Shown here one piece after another: positions 35,036 through 45,400 of a DNA stretch of 64,000 nucleotides. Source of the DNA: Roseimicrobium sp. ORNL1. GTDB lineage: Bacteria; Verrucomicrobiota; Verrucomicrobiia; Verrucomicrobiales; Verrucomicrobiaceae. The stretch is from the NCBI RefSeq assembly GCF_011044495.1, contig NZ_CP049143.1, positions 1,550,001 through 1,614,000 of the forward strand, given 5' to 3'. The translations under genes were made by a program, and so were the position numbers. The notes under the pieces were generated by a model, which saw only the letters and a list, made by a program, of their open reading frames with translations, was not told the origin of the DNA and made no database searches. How positions within the stretch are numbered: position 1 is the stretch's first letter; the number at the start of each line of letters is the position of its first letter.

Positions 35036-35126
35036 GTCACCTGGGTGTTTCACTGGGTCGTATTTACTCGACCGGCTGCGGGTTTCCGCTAGGTTGGTGG
35101 GTAAATTTTCCGATCTTGATTTGCCC

Positions 35127-38100
35127 ATGAGTGAATACTCCTTCCAGCCCCCCAGTCTCGATGAACTGGCAGCACTTTTGCCGGCCTACGAGATGATGGA
35201 TTTCCTGGCGCAGGGCGGCATGGGGGCGGTGTACCTCGCCAAGCAGATCTCGCTGGATCGACTGGTGGCCATCAAGGTACTGCCCCCCTCTTGGGGCACG
35301 GAAAAGGGCTATGCCCAGCGTTTCCAGACGGAAGCCCGCGCCATGGCCAAGCTGCGGCACAACCACATCGTGGGTGTGTACGACTTCGGCATCACCACCG
35401 ACGAGCATCTTTATCTCGTGATGGAGTACGTGGAAGGCCAGACCCTGCATGACATGATCCGCCTGCGCCGCCTCCCCGTGGCCAAGGTGCAGGACGTTGC
35501 CGTCCAATTGTGTGACGCCATCCAGTACGCGCACGAGCATGGCATCCTCCACCGTGACATCAAACCCGGGAACGTGATGGTGGACAAGCACGGCCACGTG
35601 AAAGTCATGGACTTCGGCCTGGCGCGCCGCGCAGAGGCGGCAATCGAGGAGGAATCCCTTGGTACTCCAGAGTACACCGCCCCGGAAATCCTGGTCACCG
35701 GCGCGCTCATCGACCACCGCGCGGACATCTATGCGCTGGGCATTGTGTTCCAGCAGATGCTTACCGGAGTGGTTCCACGCCAGCCACGCGAGCCTCTCGC
35801 GGAGCATGGCGTTTTTGATCCGGCCTGGGAGCCCCTCATCTCCAAGGCAGCAGCGACCAATGCCGGCGCGCGCTTCCAGACCATGCGCGACCTGAAGGAA
35901 GCCGTGGCAAACGTCGGCAGGCCCTCAGCTGCCGCCCGATCCGTGCCCGGAGTGAAGCGCGTGACGGGCCCCGGTCATGGGCCACACAGTCCCGCCTACC
36001 ATCCCACGCCTGCGCCGAAAGCCAGCACGCCGATCATGCCCATGGTCGTCATTCTGGTGCTCATTGGCGTCGGGATCTTCTGGTGGCTGAAAAATCGCGA
36101 CGAGCTGGGAGCGGGGGATGGTACATCGAAGTCCGGACAAAGCACCGCGAGTGTGCCCTCGACGGGTGGTGGCAACAATGCCGGTGGCAGTGGTGCTTCT
36201 TCCTCAGACGCGACGCCTGCGGGTGGCACCACCGTCGCAGGTGGAGGCGCAACAACACCGGCAGGAACTCCCGCCGAGGCCTACCAATTGCCGAAGGACA
36301 TCCCTGCGGGGCATGTGTACAAATTCCAGGACGGTCACAAGGACATCGTGAATGACGTGGTCCTGTTCCCCGATCTGCATCGCGTGGCCACCGCGAGCAC
36401 CGATGGCACCATCGGCATCTGGGACCTCCACAAGGCCAAGCGCCTGCAGACGCTTGGGCCGGTGCCCGGAGCGGTGTTGAAGATCGCCGTTTCACCCAAT
36501 GGAAAGTATCTCGCCGCCGGTGGTGACAACTACAAGGTGCTCCTCTGGAAGCTCGAGGATCTCCAGAGCGAGCCCACAAAGTCGCTGGATCTGAAAGTCC
36601 GCACGGTCACCAATCTCGAATTCTCCAAAGATGGTTCGACCGTGTTGGTGGGCACGTCAGATGGTCAGCAGCCCCTTGTCGCCTGGGCTTGGGAAACAGG
36701 AGCTGAGGAACCTATTCCAGGATTCCGCGGGCAGGTGTTGGGGCTTCAGCTGTTTCCCGGTTCTGAAACCGGCTTTGTGGCCGGTGGCACCCGCAGGGAG
36801 AATGAACGCTGGGTGTATGATGTCTGGTTTGGTGATGCGGCGCGCCGGTCGCTGGTGAAGGAATTCCCCAAGCCGCCCCAAGGAGCCTACCGCCTGCGCA
36901 TTGCTCCGGACGGGAAGACCATTCTCAGCATGGGCGGAGGAAGATTCCAGGTGTGGGATCTGGACGCGGGCACGAGGATTTCACGCCAGCAGGGCGGACC
37001 GCTGAGCTTCTACCGGTGTGAGTTCCTCGATGGTGGACGGCTTGTGGTTGGCGGCGGACAGGACAGGGCGCTGCATATCTTTGAATCCGTCACCGGTACA
37101 GAGGTGTGGAAGAGCGATCCACATGACACACGCTGCGCGAATGCGTTTGTGGTCAGCCCGGATGGTTCGTTCCTTGTCTCCGCTGGCGGATTCGGCTTTG
37201 GCAATCCTGTGGAGAAAGACGGCGACTATGCCCTCCACGTTTGGAAATTGCCGGATCTCTCCACTCTGAAAACCGAAGGCGCTGCCGGTGCCCTCGCCAA
37301 GCGTGATGTGTTGGGGCTGGAGACGGTGGACCCCGAACTGTGGAATCTGCTCGGCACTCTGCACCAGGAGTGGCAGGAGGCCCTGGCCGCCAAGGGAGAC
37401 GATAGCAATCGAAAGGAGCTGGATGAAAAGTACCTCGGCGCACTCAGGCGCGAAGTCGCGGCTGCCACTCCGGCGGAGAAAGAGCATTTCCTGAGTGAGA
37501 TCTCCCGTGTGGCCAACAATGGCCCCGTGCCCTCGCAGCGCCCGGCCACCTGGCCGGTTTCGCTGACGCGCCTCCACGATATCTATGTGCAACAGCTCGC
37601 TCTGTTGCCTCAGCAAACACAGGAAACCAAGACCACGCTGATTTCCACGCAGAGGGGGAAGCTGGCTGCCCTTGAGCAACAGCGGACCGGCCAGAACAAC
37701 GTCACCGGCGCGGAGCGCGTTCGTATCGTCATGCAGACCCTGCAGACGCTTGGCGGGGAGCCGGACAGAAACAAGATTCTGCAGTCCCTGAGGAACAGTG
37801 CGTCTCAGACCAGTGGCAGCACTGCGTCAACCACACCAACCACCGGCGGGTCTGGCTCTGCCACATCGTCCCCGTCGACCATTCAGCCTGTCGGCATGAC
37901 TGCGCCTCCCATGACCGGTCCCTCGGTCCTGCGCCGGCCTGTCCGCGCCGGCCGAGTGGCAGTGTGGAAGCGCTCCTCACGCACGGATGAAAACGCCAAC
38001 ATGCAGTGGGCTGACACATCGCCGCAGATCGCGGATGCGGTGAGTGTCTCCGCAGGCATGAATCACGCGCTTGTCCTGCGTGCGGATGGAACCGTCGCCG

Positions 38101-38822
38101 CCCTGGGCAAGAAGAACTCCACCACACAGGCCACCGTGCCTTCCGGCCTGGATCGCGTGGTCGCGGTGGCCGCAGGAAATCGCTATGACATCGCCCTGCG
38201 CGAAGACGGCTCCACGGTCGTTTGGAGTACTGGAGGAGTGTATCCCTTGGAGGGGATTCGTCCTGCCGTGGCGGTGCATGCAGGTCCAGGGTGGGGATAT
38301 GCGCGGCATGCGGATGGCAGCCTTACCCGCCTGCCCACAGGAAACATTGGAAATGCCACAGCCTACAGCGAGCCGCCTCCCGGTCTCGGTGCCGTGGTGG
38401 ATATCGCCGTTGGTACCGATGCGTGCATCGCGCTGCTCCCGGACGGTTCCCTGGCCAGCTGGGGCAGTGCCAACCGGGCTGGGGGAATGGCGACCATTCC
38501 GGAGGGCAAAGGCTCGGGCATCGTTGCCATTACCTGCAACAATTGGGATGCCGCTGTCCTCCGTCGAGACGGTGAGATGGCGGTGTGGGGTGCGTATCCC
38601 AACTCTCCACCGAGCTACAGCCCCAAACGTTTCCCCGGCGCAGATCGCGTGGTGCGTGCGCTTCCCTCGGGTGCCTTTGCGGTGCATTTCCCAGGCGATC
38701 GCTGGATGATCTGCAACTCCGCCGGCGGGGAGATCATCGATGCCAGCACGGCAGAACCTCTTGCCAGCGGCTGCTTCGATCTTGGCGTCACCTCGCTCTA
38801 TTGCGTGGGCATCAAGCCCTGA
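35127..38822 (+). CDS. Ser/Thr protein kinase with WD40 and RCC1-like repeats
   Basis: The product has about 1231 residues. Residues 20-290 are an intact Hanks-type kinase: glycine loop LAQGGMGAVYLA, Lys50 in VAIK, catalytic loop HRDIKPGN (142-149), DFG at 162-164 and APE at about 181. A membrane segment lies near 300-322, so the C-terminal part is outside the cytoplasm. A Ser/Gly/Thr linker is followed by WD40-type repeats (about 397-710), a helical part with Gln-rich repeats, and RCC1-like repeats (about 942-1231; GMNHALVLRADGTVAALG). The start at 35127 is preferred because it precedes the conserved SEYSFQPPS lead. Targets are unknown. Confidence 0.93.
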   Translation: MSEYSFQPPSLDELAALLPAYEMMDFLAQGGMGAVYLAKQISLDRLVAIKVLPPSWGTEKGYAQRFQTEARAMAKLRHNHIVGVYDFGITTDEHLYLVMEYVEGQTLHDMIRLRRLPVAKVQDVAVQLCDAIQYAHEHGILHRDIKPGNVMVDKHGHVKVMDFGLARRAEAAIEEESLGTPEYTAPEILVTGALIDHRADIYALGIVFQQMLTGVVPRQPREPLAEHGVFDPAWEPLISKAAATNAGARFQTMRDLKEAVANVGRPSAAARSVPGVKRVTGPGHGPHSPAYHPTPAPKASTPIMPMVVILVLIGVGIFWWLKNRDELGAGDGTSKSGQSTASVPSTGGGNNAGGSGASSSDATPAGGTTVAGGGATTPAGTPAEAYQLPKDIPAGHVYKFQDGHKDIVNDVVLFPDLHRVATASTDGTIGIWDLHKAKRLQTLGPVPGAVLKIAVSPNGKYLAAGGDNYKVLLWKLEDLQSEPTKSLDLKVRTVTNLEFSKDGSTVLVGTSDGQQPLVAWAWETGAEEPIPGFRGQVLGLQLFPGSETGFVAGGTRRENERWVYDVWFGDAARRSLVKEFPKPPQGAYRLRIAPDGKTILSMGGGRFQVWDLDAGTRISRQQGGPLSFYRCEFLDGGRLVVGGGQDRALHIFESVTGTEVWKSDPHDTRCANAFVVSPDGSFLVSAGGFGFGNPVEKDGDYALHVWKLPDLSTLKTEGAAGALAKRDVLGLETVDPELWNLLGTLHQEWQEALAAKGDDSNRKELDEKYLGALRREVAAATPAEKEHFLSEISRVANNGPVPSQRPATWPVSLTRLHDIYVQQLALLPQQTQETKTTLISTQRGKLAALEQQRTGQNNVTGAERVRIVMQTLQTLGGEPDRNKILQSLRNSASQTSGSTASTTPTTGGSGSATSSPSTIQPVGMTAPPMTGPSVLRRPVRAGRVAVWKRSSRTDENANMQWADTSPQIADAVSVSAGMNHALVLRADGTVAALGKKNSTTQATVPSGLDRVVAVAAGNRYDIALREDGSTVVWSTGGVYPLEGIRPAVAVHAGPGWGYARHADGSLTRLPTGNIGNATAYSEPPPGLGAVVDIAVGTDACIALLPDGSLASWGSANRAGGMATIPEGKGSGIVAITCNNWDAAVLRRDGEMAVWGAYPNSPPSYSPKRFPGADRVVRALPSGAFAVHFPGDRWMICNSAGGEIIDASTAEPLASGCFDLGVTSLYCVGIKP

Positions 38823-38921
38823 CCCTGAATTGTAAGGACGAACCCCTTCGTGACGGAAGCGAGAGGGGAAAAGGATTAATTTCGCCGTTGCCGTGGGGCT
38901 CGCGTGCGTCAAGGTGCGGCC

Positions 38922-40124
38922 ATGACTCCCGAGGAACTTGATACACTGGCCACGGACGTGGTGCAGCGTGCGCCTTATGAAGCCGCCGAATTGCTGGAGG
39001 CGCAGAAGGATGAGGACGCCATCGCCATCCTGGAGATCATCAATCCACTCGTGGGCCAGCAGATTCTCCGTGAGCTGGACGATCGCCGTCGCAGCGAACT
39101 CATCGCCGCCGCACCGGTGGACAAGGCGCGTCAGTGGATGCGAAACCAGGAGTATCCTGAAGACAGCGTGGGCTGGCTCATGGAGCCGCCGGTCGCGGTG
39201 TTCCGCCCGCACATGACCGTGCGCGAGACCATCGAGGCCATGCGCAAGCTCACCAAGAAGGCCTTCATCACCTACGGCTATGTGGCGGATGAATCCAACA
39301 AGCTCGTGGGTGTGCTCGTCTTCCGCGATCTCATGCTCGCCTCGCCCGACAAGAAGCTCAGCGATGTGATGTACTCAAACATCTTCTGGCTCAAGCCGGA
39401 GATGGCGCTCACGGATGCGATGAAGAGCACGCTGAACCGGCACTTCCCCGTGTACCCGGTGTGTGATGAGGAAGGTCATCTACTGGGTCTCGTGCGCGGG
39501 CAGTCGCTCTTTGAAGCGCGCGCTATCGAACTCTCCGCGCAGCCCGGTACCATGGTGGGTGTGCATGAAGAGGAACGCCTCGCCACTCCGGTGAAGCGCA
39601 GTTTCTGGATGCGCCATCCCTGGCTGCAGTTCAACCTGCTGACGGCTTTCATCGCCGGCGCGGTGGTGGGTTTGTTTGAGGGCACGCTGGATCGCGTGGT
39701 CATTCTCGCGGCTTTCCTGCCCATCCTTGCCGGGCAGAGCGGCAATACCGGATGTCAGGCGCTCGCCGTCACCTTGCGTGGTCTCACTCTGGGTGACTTG
39801 AAAACTGGTGAGGAGCGCAAGCTGTTCTTCAAGGAGGCGATGCTGGGCCTTGCGAATGGTGCCATCGTGGGCCTCGTCGCGGCCATCGGTATGTTCGTGT
39901 ATGCGAAGATGCAAAACAACCCCGCCGCCTTGATGCTCGGTGTGGTGGTGTGGTTCTCCATGGTATCGAGCTGCGTGGTCAGTGGCCTCGCCGGTGCGAC
40001 CATCCCTCTCATCCTCCGCAAGTTCGGTTTCGACCCCGCTACTGCTTCCAGCATCTTCCTCACTACGGCTACCGACGTGGTGAGCATGGGGACTTTCCTC
40101 GGGCTGGCGACGATCTTAATCTAA
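38922..40124 (+). CDS. mgtE: MgtE-type magnesium transporter
   Basis: The product has about 400 residues. An N-terminal MgtE_N helical domain (LLEAQKDEDAIAILEIINPL) is followed by two CBS domains (about 80-205). A C-terminal set of about five membrane segments has the signature LAGQSGNTGCQALAVTLRG, which lines the ion pore. Family members import Mg2+ under control of the cytosolic CBS sensor. The start at 38922 places the acidic N-terminus correctly. A hairpin directly follows the stop codon. Confidence 0.93.
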   Translation: MTPEELDTLATDVVQRAPYEAAELLEAQKDEDAIAILEIINPLVGQQILRELDDRRRSELIAAAPVDKARQWMRNQEYPEDSVGWLMEPPVAVFRPHMTVRETIEAMRKLTKKAFITYGYVADESNKLVGVLVFRDLMLASPDKKLSDVMYSNIFWLKPEMALTDAMKSTLNRHFPVYPVCDEEGHLLGLVRGQSLFEARAIELSAQPGTMVGVHEEERLATPVKRSFWMRHPWLQFNLLTAFIAGAVVGLFEGTLDRVVILAAFLPILAGQSGNTGCQALAVTLRGLTLGDLKTGEERKLFFKEAMLGLANGAIVGLVAAIGMFVYAKMQNNPAALMLGVVVWFSMVSSCVVSGLAGATIPLILRKFGFDPATASSIFLTTATDVVSMGTFLGLATILI

Positions 40125-40197
40125 CGTAGCTCGCGAGTCCCTTCGCGAGTGTATTTCACGCTGCAGAAATCTCGCGAAGGGACTCGCAAGCTACGTT
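40123..40197. terminator. Long hairpin after mgtE (type D palindrome)
   Basis: A 27-base arm, beginning AACGTAGCTCGCGAGTCCC at 40123, pairs with 40171-40197 with one mismatch around a 21-base loop. It directly overlaps the end of mgtE and is followed by TT only, so it may be a stem that stops or stabilises transcripts rather than a classic T-run terminator. Confidence 0.6.
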
Positions 40198-40209
40198 GTT
40201 CCGCCTCCA

Positions 40210-40370
40210 GAAAGTAGTCCGCCGAGCCTCGGCGGTCAGGAGGGCAGACATCCCAGCTAGAACCATCTTTGCTGATACAGAGACGGTGTGCAGTGAAGCT
40301 CTCGTCTACGAGACGCTGGCGAATTCAGCGGACACGCCCACCCACCGCCGAAGCTCGGCGGACTACTTTC
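40210..40370. repeat. Palindromic repeat (type C), second copy
   Basis: The arm GAAAGTAGTCCGCC...CGGCGGTCA (40210-40238) is identical in sequence to the left arm at 21298-21326. It has an inverted partner at 40345-40370 with one mismatch. The spacer of about 105 bases is unrelated to that of the first copy. This copy also lies between convergent genes. Confidence 0.8.
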
Positions 40371-40884
40371 TCATCTCCCTCACCACCTTCAGCACATCCG
40401 CCGCCTGCTCAGCCGTGGACGCCTTCGCGTCATGCCAGATCACTTTCCCATCCTTGATCAAAAACGCCTGACGTGAAGCGAGGCCAATCAACGGAATCTT
40501 CTTCACCTTAAATGCTTCGAGCACCTTCCCATCCGGATCCGCCAGGATGGTGAACGGCAACTTCTTGTTCTCCACAAACTTCTTCTGCGCGGCCACATCA
40601 TCCGTGCTCACGCCGAAGACCTTGATGCCCTCCTTCGTGAGGTCTTCATACGCATCCCTCAGGCTGCAGGCCTGTGCCGTGCAACCCGGTGTGCCGGACT
40701 TCGGGTAGAAATACACCAGAGTCAGCCCCTTCGCATACGCCTCCTCCAGCTTCACCGCGTTTCCATCCTGGTCCTTCGCCTCCACCTTGGGTGCCTCATA
40801 CGGCTCCACGAGTTTTCCTTCGGAAGCAGAGGCGAAAAACGAACCAAACAAGCTCATGGCGGCGATCAGGATGAAGAGTTTCAT
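40363..40884 (-). CDS. Exported peroxiredoxin of the BCP type
   Basis: The product has about 173 residues. A short signal peptide (LFILIAAMSLFGSFFASA) suggests export. The peroxiredoxin motif YFYPKSGTPGCTAQAC supplies the peroxidatic cysteine, with a second cysteine five residues later as in atypical two-cysteine BCP enzymes. FGVSTDDVAAQKKFVE is typical of the family. It would reduce hydroperoxides. It is downstream of the DUF1501 gene on the same strand. The start at 40884 is chosen to keep the signal peptide N-terminal. Confidence 0.9.
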   Translation of the reverse strand: MKLFILIAAMSLFGSFFASASEGKLVEPYEAPKVEAKDQDGNAVKLEEAYAKGLTLVYFYPKSGTPGCTAQACSLRDAYEDLTKEGIKVFGVSTDDVAAQKKFVENKKLPFTILADPDGKVLEAFKVKKIPLIGLASRQAFLIKDGKVIWHDAKASTAEQAADVLKVVREMRK

Positions 40885-40964
40885 TGTTAGCAGCACGATC
40901 CAGTACGTCTGCGAACGCTTCGCTGGCGGTTGCATATGCTGGTGCTGAACACGGTCGTTCACCA

Positions 40965-42437
40965 TCACGCCAAAATCCCCTTCACCACATGCGCTTCCTC
41001 CACGCCTGTGAGGCGCTGATCCAGTCCCTGGAACTTGTAGGTGAAGCGTGAGTGCTCGATGCCCATGAGGTGCAGGATGGTGGCGTTCAGATCATTGATG
41101 TGCACCGGGTCCTTCGCGATGTTGTAACTGAAGTCATCCGTCTCGCCGTACACGGTACCGCCCTTCACGCCCGCACCTGCCATCCACATGCAGAAGTTCC
41201 GCGGATGGTGGTCGCGTCCGTAGTTGTCTTTGGTGAGCGTGCCTTGGGAGTACACGGTGCGTCCGAATTCACCCCCCCACACCACGAGGGTATCCTCCAA
41301 CAGACCACGCTGCTTAAGATCCTTCACCAGTGCGGCGCAGGCCTGTTCGGTGTCCATGCACTGGGCTTTGATATTCTTCGGCAGGCCGCTGTGCTGATCC
41401 CAGCCGCGATGCAGAATCTGCACTACACGCGTGCCGCGTTCTACGAGACGGCGGGCAAGCAGCGCGCTGGAAGCGAAGGAGCCCATGCGCTTCACATCGG
41501 GGCCGTACATATTGAGTGTGGCTTCGCTTTCATCGCTCAAGTCCGTGAGCCCCGGCACGCTGGTCTGCATGCGGAAAGCCATCTCATACTGCGCGATGCG
41601 CGTCTGGATTTCCGGATCCCCGAAGCGCTCAAAGTTACGCTGGTTCAGCTTGTTCAACGCATTCAGCATGGTGCGGCGATCACTGCCATCCACACCAGGA
41701 GGATTCTTGATGAAGAGCACCGGATCACCCTGGCCACGCAACGCCACTCCATTGAAGCTGGTGGGCAGGAAACCACTGCTCCACATGCGGGTGAAGAGCG
41801 CCTGCGCATTGCCTGTGGCCGGGAAAGTGGGGGTGAAGACCACGAATGCCGGCAGGTCATTACTCACACTGCCGAGGCCATAGCTGATCCACGAGCCGAT
41901 GCTCGGCTTGCCGGGCACTTCGCTGCCGGTCATCACGAACGTACACGCGGGGTCGTGATTGATGGCGCTGGTGTGCACCGTGCGCACCATAGCGATGTCA
42001 TCCGCGATGTGCTGGATGTTTGGCACCAGTTCGCTCATCCACATGCCGCTCTTCCCGCATTGCGAAAAGTTGAACATGCTGGGCGCGACCGGCAGCCTCG
42101 ACTGGCCACTGGTCATGGTGGTGATGCGCTGGCCGTTGCGCACGCTCTCCGGCAGATCCTTGTCGAAATACTTCTGCAACTGCGGCTTGTAGTCGAACAG
42201 ATCGAGCTGCGAAGGCGCACCGTTCATGTGCAGGTAGATGAGCCGCTTTGCTTTTGGCGCGAAATGCGGGAAGCCCGGCAACGGCTGATTCACCTGGGAA
42301 GATGCGGGCGTGGTCGCCGCGCCCAGCATGCGCTCACCCATCAGCGTGCTCAACGCGAGTCCACCCAGACGAAGTCCGGCGCCCTGGAAGAACTGGCGGC
42401 GGGTCTGGGAGAGGTGGAAGTCGAGGGCGGTATTCAT
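40965..42437 (-). CDS. DUF1501 Tat-exported protein
   Basis: The product has about 490 residues. A twin-arginine signal ([15 protein letters not shown]) points to folded export. Sulfatase-like fold segments include [18 protein letters not shown] near residue 68, [12 protein letters not shown] near 390 and [14 protein letters not shown] near the end. DUF1501 proteins are abundant in Planctomycetes and Verrucomicrobia and are nearly always paired with a DUF1549/DUF1553 gene, as here, where it follows after 18 bases. They are thought to take part in polymer or sulfated-glycan breakdown; the exact role is not known. Confidence 0.92.
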   Translation of the reverse strand: MNTALDFHLSQTRRQFFQGAGLRLGGLALSTLMGERMLGAATTPASSQVNQPLPGFPHFAPKAKRLIYLHMNGAPSQLDLFDYKPQLQKYFDKDLPESVRNGQRITTMTSGQSRLPVAPSMFNFSQCGKSGMWMSELVPNIQHIADDIAMVRTVHTSAINHDPACTFVMTGSEVPGKPSIGSWISYGLGSVSNDLPAFVVFTPTFPATGNAQALFTRMWSSGFLPTSFNGVALRGQGDPVLFIKNPPGVDGSDRRTMLNALNKLNQRNFERFGDPEIQTRIAQYEMAFRMQTSVPGLTDLSDESEATLNMYGPDVKRMGSFASSALLARRLVERGTRVVQILHRGWDQHSGLPKNIKAQCMDTEQACAALVKDLKQRGLLEDTLVVWGGEFGRTVYSQGTLTKDNYGRDHHPRNFCMWMAGAGVKGGTVYGETDDFSYNIAKDPVHINDLNATILHLMGIEHSRFTYKFQGLDQRLTGVEEAHVVKGILA

Positions 42438-42455
42438 GAATGAAGTTTTCAATGT

Positions 42456-45400
42456 TCAGTTCTTCGTCACCGTCTCATCCAGATTCAGCAGCAGGTTCGC
42501 TACCATGGTGTAGGCCGCGAGTTCGCTGAAATTCAGCTTCTCATCCCGCTTGCTTTCGCCGTAGGTAACCGACTGCAGTGCAGCTTCAGGGTTGGTGTAA
42601 TACTTCGTGAGATGCTGAATCAGTGCATCCTGCACCAGCGATAGTTCTTCCGCAGAAGGCCTGCGTGAGGTGGTGATGCGCCACGCCCAGGTGATGCGCT
42701 CACTCGGGGTGCTGCCGCCTTCCTTCAGCATGCGCTGGGCGAACTGTCTCGCGGCTTCGAAGTGCTGCACGTCATTCATGAGCTGCAGCGCCTGCAGCGG
42801 CGTATTGCTGCGCTCGCGGCGCGTGCAGGATTGCTCGCGGTTGGGCGCATCGAACGTGGTCATGAAGGGCGGGGGAGCGGTGCGCTTCAGGAAGGTGTAG
42901 AGACTGCGGCGGTACAGCGCATTGCCACTGTCCTGCTTGTACTCACGCGTGTTGCTGCCGCCGAAGCCCACGGGCTCCCAGATGTTCGGCGGTTGATAGG
43001 GCTTCACGCCTTTGCCACCCATGGTGGGATCCATGAGGCCGCTGACGTAGAGGGCATTGTCCCGCAGAATTTCCGCATCAAGGCGGAAGCGAGGACCGCG
43101 TGCGTAGAGGCGGTTCTCCGGGTCCTTCGCCAGCAGGGCCGGCGTCACCTTCGTGCTCTGCTTGTAGGTGGAACTGCACACGAGTGTCTTCACCAGTGCC
43201 TTCACATCCCAGCCGCTCTCCATGAAGGTGACGGAGAGCCAATCGAGCAGTTCCGGGTGGCTTGGCGGCTCGCCCTGGGAGCCGAAATCCGCACTCGTCT
43301 TCACCAGTCCGATGCCGAAGAACTGCTGCCAGAAACGATTCACCGTGACGCGTGAGGTCAGCGGATGCTCACGGCTCACCAGCCAGTTGGCCAGGTCCAG
43401 GCGGTTGTAGTCGCCGGTTTCCTTCTTCGCCAGTGGCGGCAGCACCGCAGGCACGCCCCGGCTTACTTTGTCCCCAGGCTTGTCATATTGACCGCGCTGC
43501 ATCACGAAAGTCTCGCGAGGTGTCTCCATGTCGCGCATCACGAAGGTGATGGGCACCGTGGCCTCCACCTGCTTCTTCTCGGCTTCGATGGGAGCCTTCT
43601 CCGCCAGCATGGGAGCCATGAGATCCTGGGCGCCCAAGTAGAGATTCCCCAGCCAGAATTCTCGAATACGCTTAACTTCGGCTTCGCTCCACTCCGCGCG
43701 CTTCTTGCCACGCACGATGTTGCGCAGGTCCTCCGGCAGCGCTTCCACACGACGTCCCTGATTCTGATTCGACCACACTTCGAAGGACCAAGCTGGATCC
43801 TTCGCGGGCTCCACGCGCGACTTCACACCGAGTTTGTCCCAGTACACCGTGCCGTCGAACTGGGTGAAGGCATACCCATTGATCTTGGTCCCCGGTTTCA
43901 GGCCCAGACGGTCTGCCACGATCTCCAGCTTCACCCATTTTCCAACCTCAGGCAGCGCACCCATGGAAACCTTCTCCGTGGACTTCGGCTTGCCAAAGGG
44001 AATCAGATCCTCAGCGCCCCACACGGCACGGTGCAGCCACCCCGTCGTGTGGAACTGCATCATGATCGTCTTCGGAGGATTCTGCGGATCGAGGTAACAG
44101 TGCACAAAGATGCGACCGTTCTGTGGAATCACGAATTCCGCCCCACCGGTGAAAAAGTCCTGCTCCAGCCCCTTTGCGGCGCGCTTCAAGGCAGCTCCAC
44201 CACTGAAGACCTGGCCACCTTCATTGGTGCTCACGATGCAGAGGGGAGCCCCCTTGGTCTCCGGCTTGGCGGCCGGAGGGAAACCATCTTCAAACCACAC
44301 CACCTCGGATTCCTGCACGGGCGGCGGAGGCTGGATGCTCGCGGGATCCTGGTAGTCCATCTTCGTGATCGCCGTCTTGATGCGTTCCTGCACGCCGGCG
44401 AGTTTGCCGTCCAGTTCCTTCAGCTTCTTCTCCTGCGTCGCATTGGTAAGCTTCATGATGGGCGGTGTATCGATCTTGTTGCCGTCCATGGGAGGATCTG
44501 CCGCCGAGTTGAAGAAGGCGTACATCGAGTAGAACTCCTTCTGCGAAAGCGGGTCGAATTTGTGGTCGTGGCACACCGCGCATCCGGCAGTAAGGCCCAT
44601 CCACACTTCCACCGCCGTTGCCGTGCGATCCACCGCATAGCGGAAGACGAACTCCTCATTGATGCTGCCACCCTCGCTGGTGGTCACGTTGCAGCGGTTG
44701 AAGCCGGAGGCGATGTCCTGCTCACGTGTGGGATTCGGCAGCAGGTCACCAGCGAGCTGCCAGCGCGTGAAGTCGTCGAAGTGCAGATTGTCATTGAAGG
44801 CCTTCACCACCCAGTCGCGGTAGGGCCACATGGAGCGTTCGTTGTCCAGGTGCAGACCGTGCGTGTCCGCATAGCGGGCGAGGTCCAGCCAATGGCGCCC
44901 CATGTGCTCGCCGTAGCGGGAGGACTTCAGAAGGCGGTCTACCACGCGCTCGTAAGCCTGCGGGGATTTGTCCGCGAGGAAGGCGTCCACCTCAGCAGGC
45001 GTGGGCGAGAGACCCGTGAGGTCCAGAGTCACCCGGCGGATGAGTGTTTCCTTGTCCGCCTCGGGGTTCTGCTTCAGGCCCTCGTCCGCGAGACGTGCGT
45101 TGATGAAGGCATCAATCGGATTTGTGATTGATGATTTTTGATTTTTGATTTGGGGAACGGGAGGCTGCTGCGGCGTGATGAAGCTCCAGTGTTGCTGGTA
45201 CTCCGCGCCTTCTTCAATCCAGCGCTTCAAGATGTCGCGCTGTTGGGGCGTGAGTTTCTTGTGCGAATCCGGTGGCGGCATCAGGTCATCCGCATTGGTG
45301 GTGATGATGCGCTGCCACACGCTGCTGGCATCCGGGCTTCCTGGCTTGATGGGTTGCGCGCCGTCCTTGTCCGGCTTGTACGCGCCTTCGGAAACATCGA

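Noticed and set aside
41052-42443. Long open frame on the plus strand across the DUF1501 gene
   Set aside because: It is an antisense shadow of a strongly supported Tat-exported protein; the translation is His/Arg rich and has no domain.
43365-45131. Open frame of 588 codons on the plus strand opposite the DUF1549/DUF1553 gene
   Set aside because: High-GC codon bias creates such antisense frames; composition is unlike a real protein, and the minus-strand gene has clear haem and family motifs.
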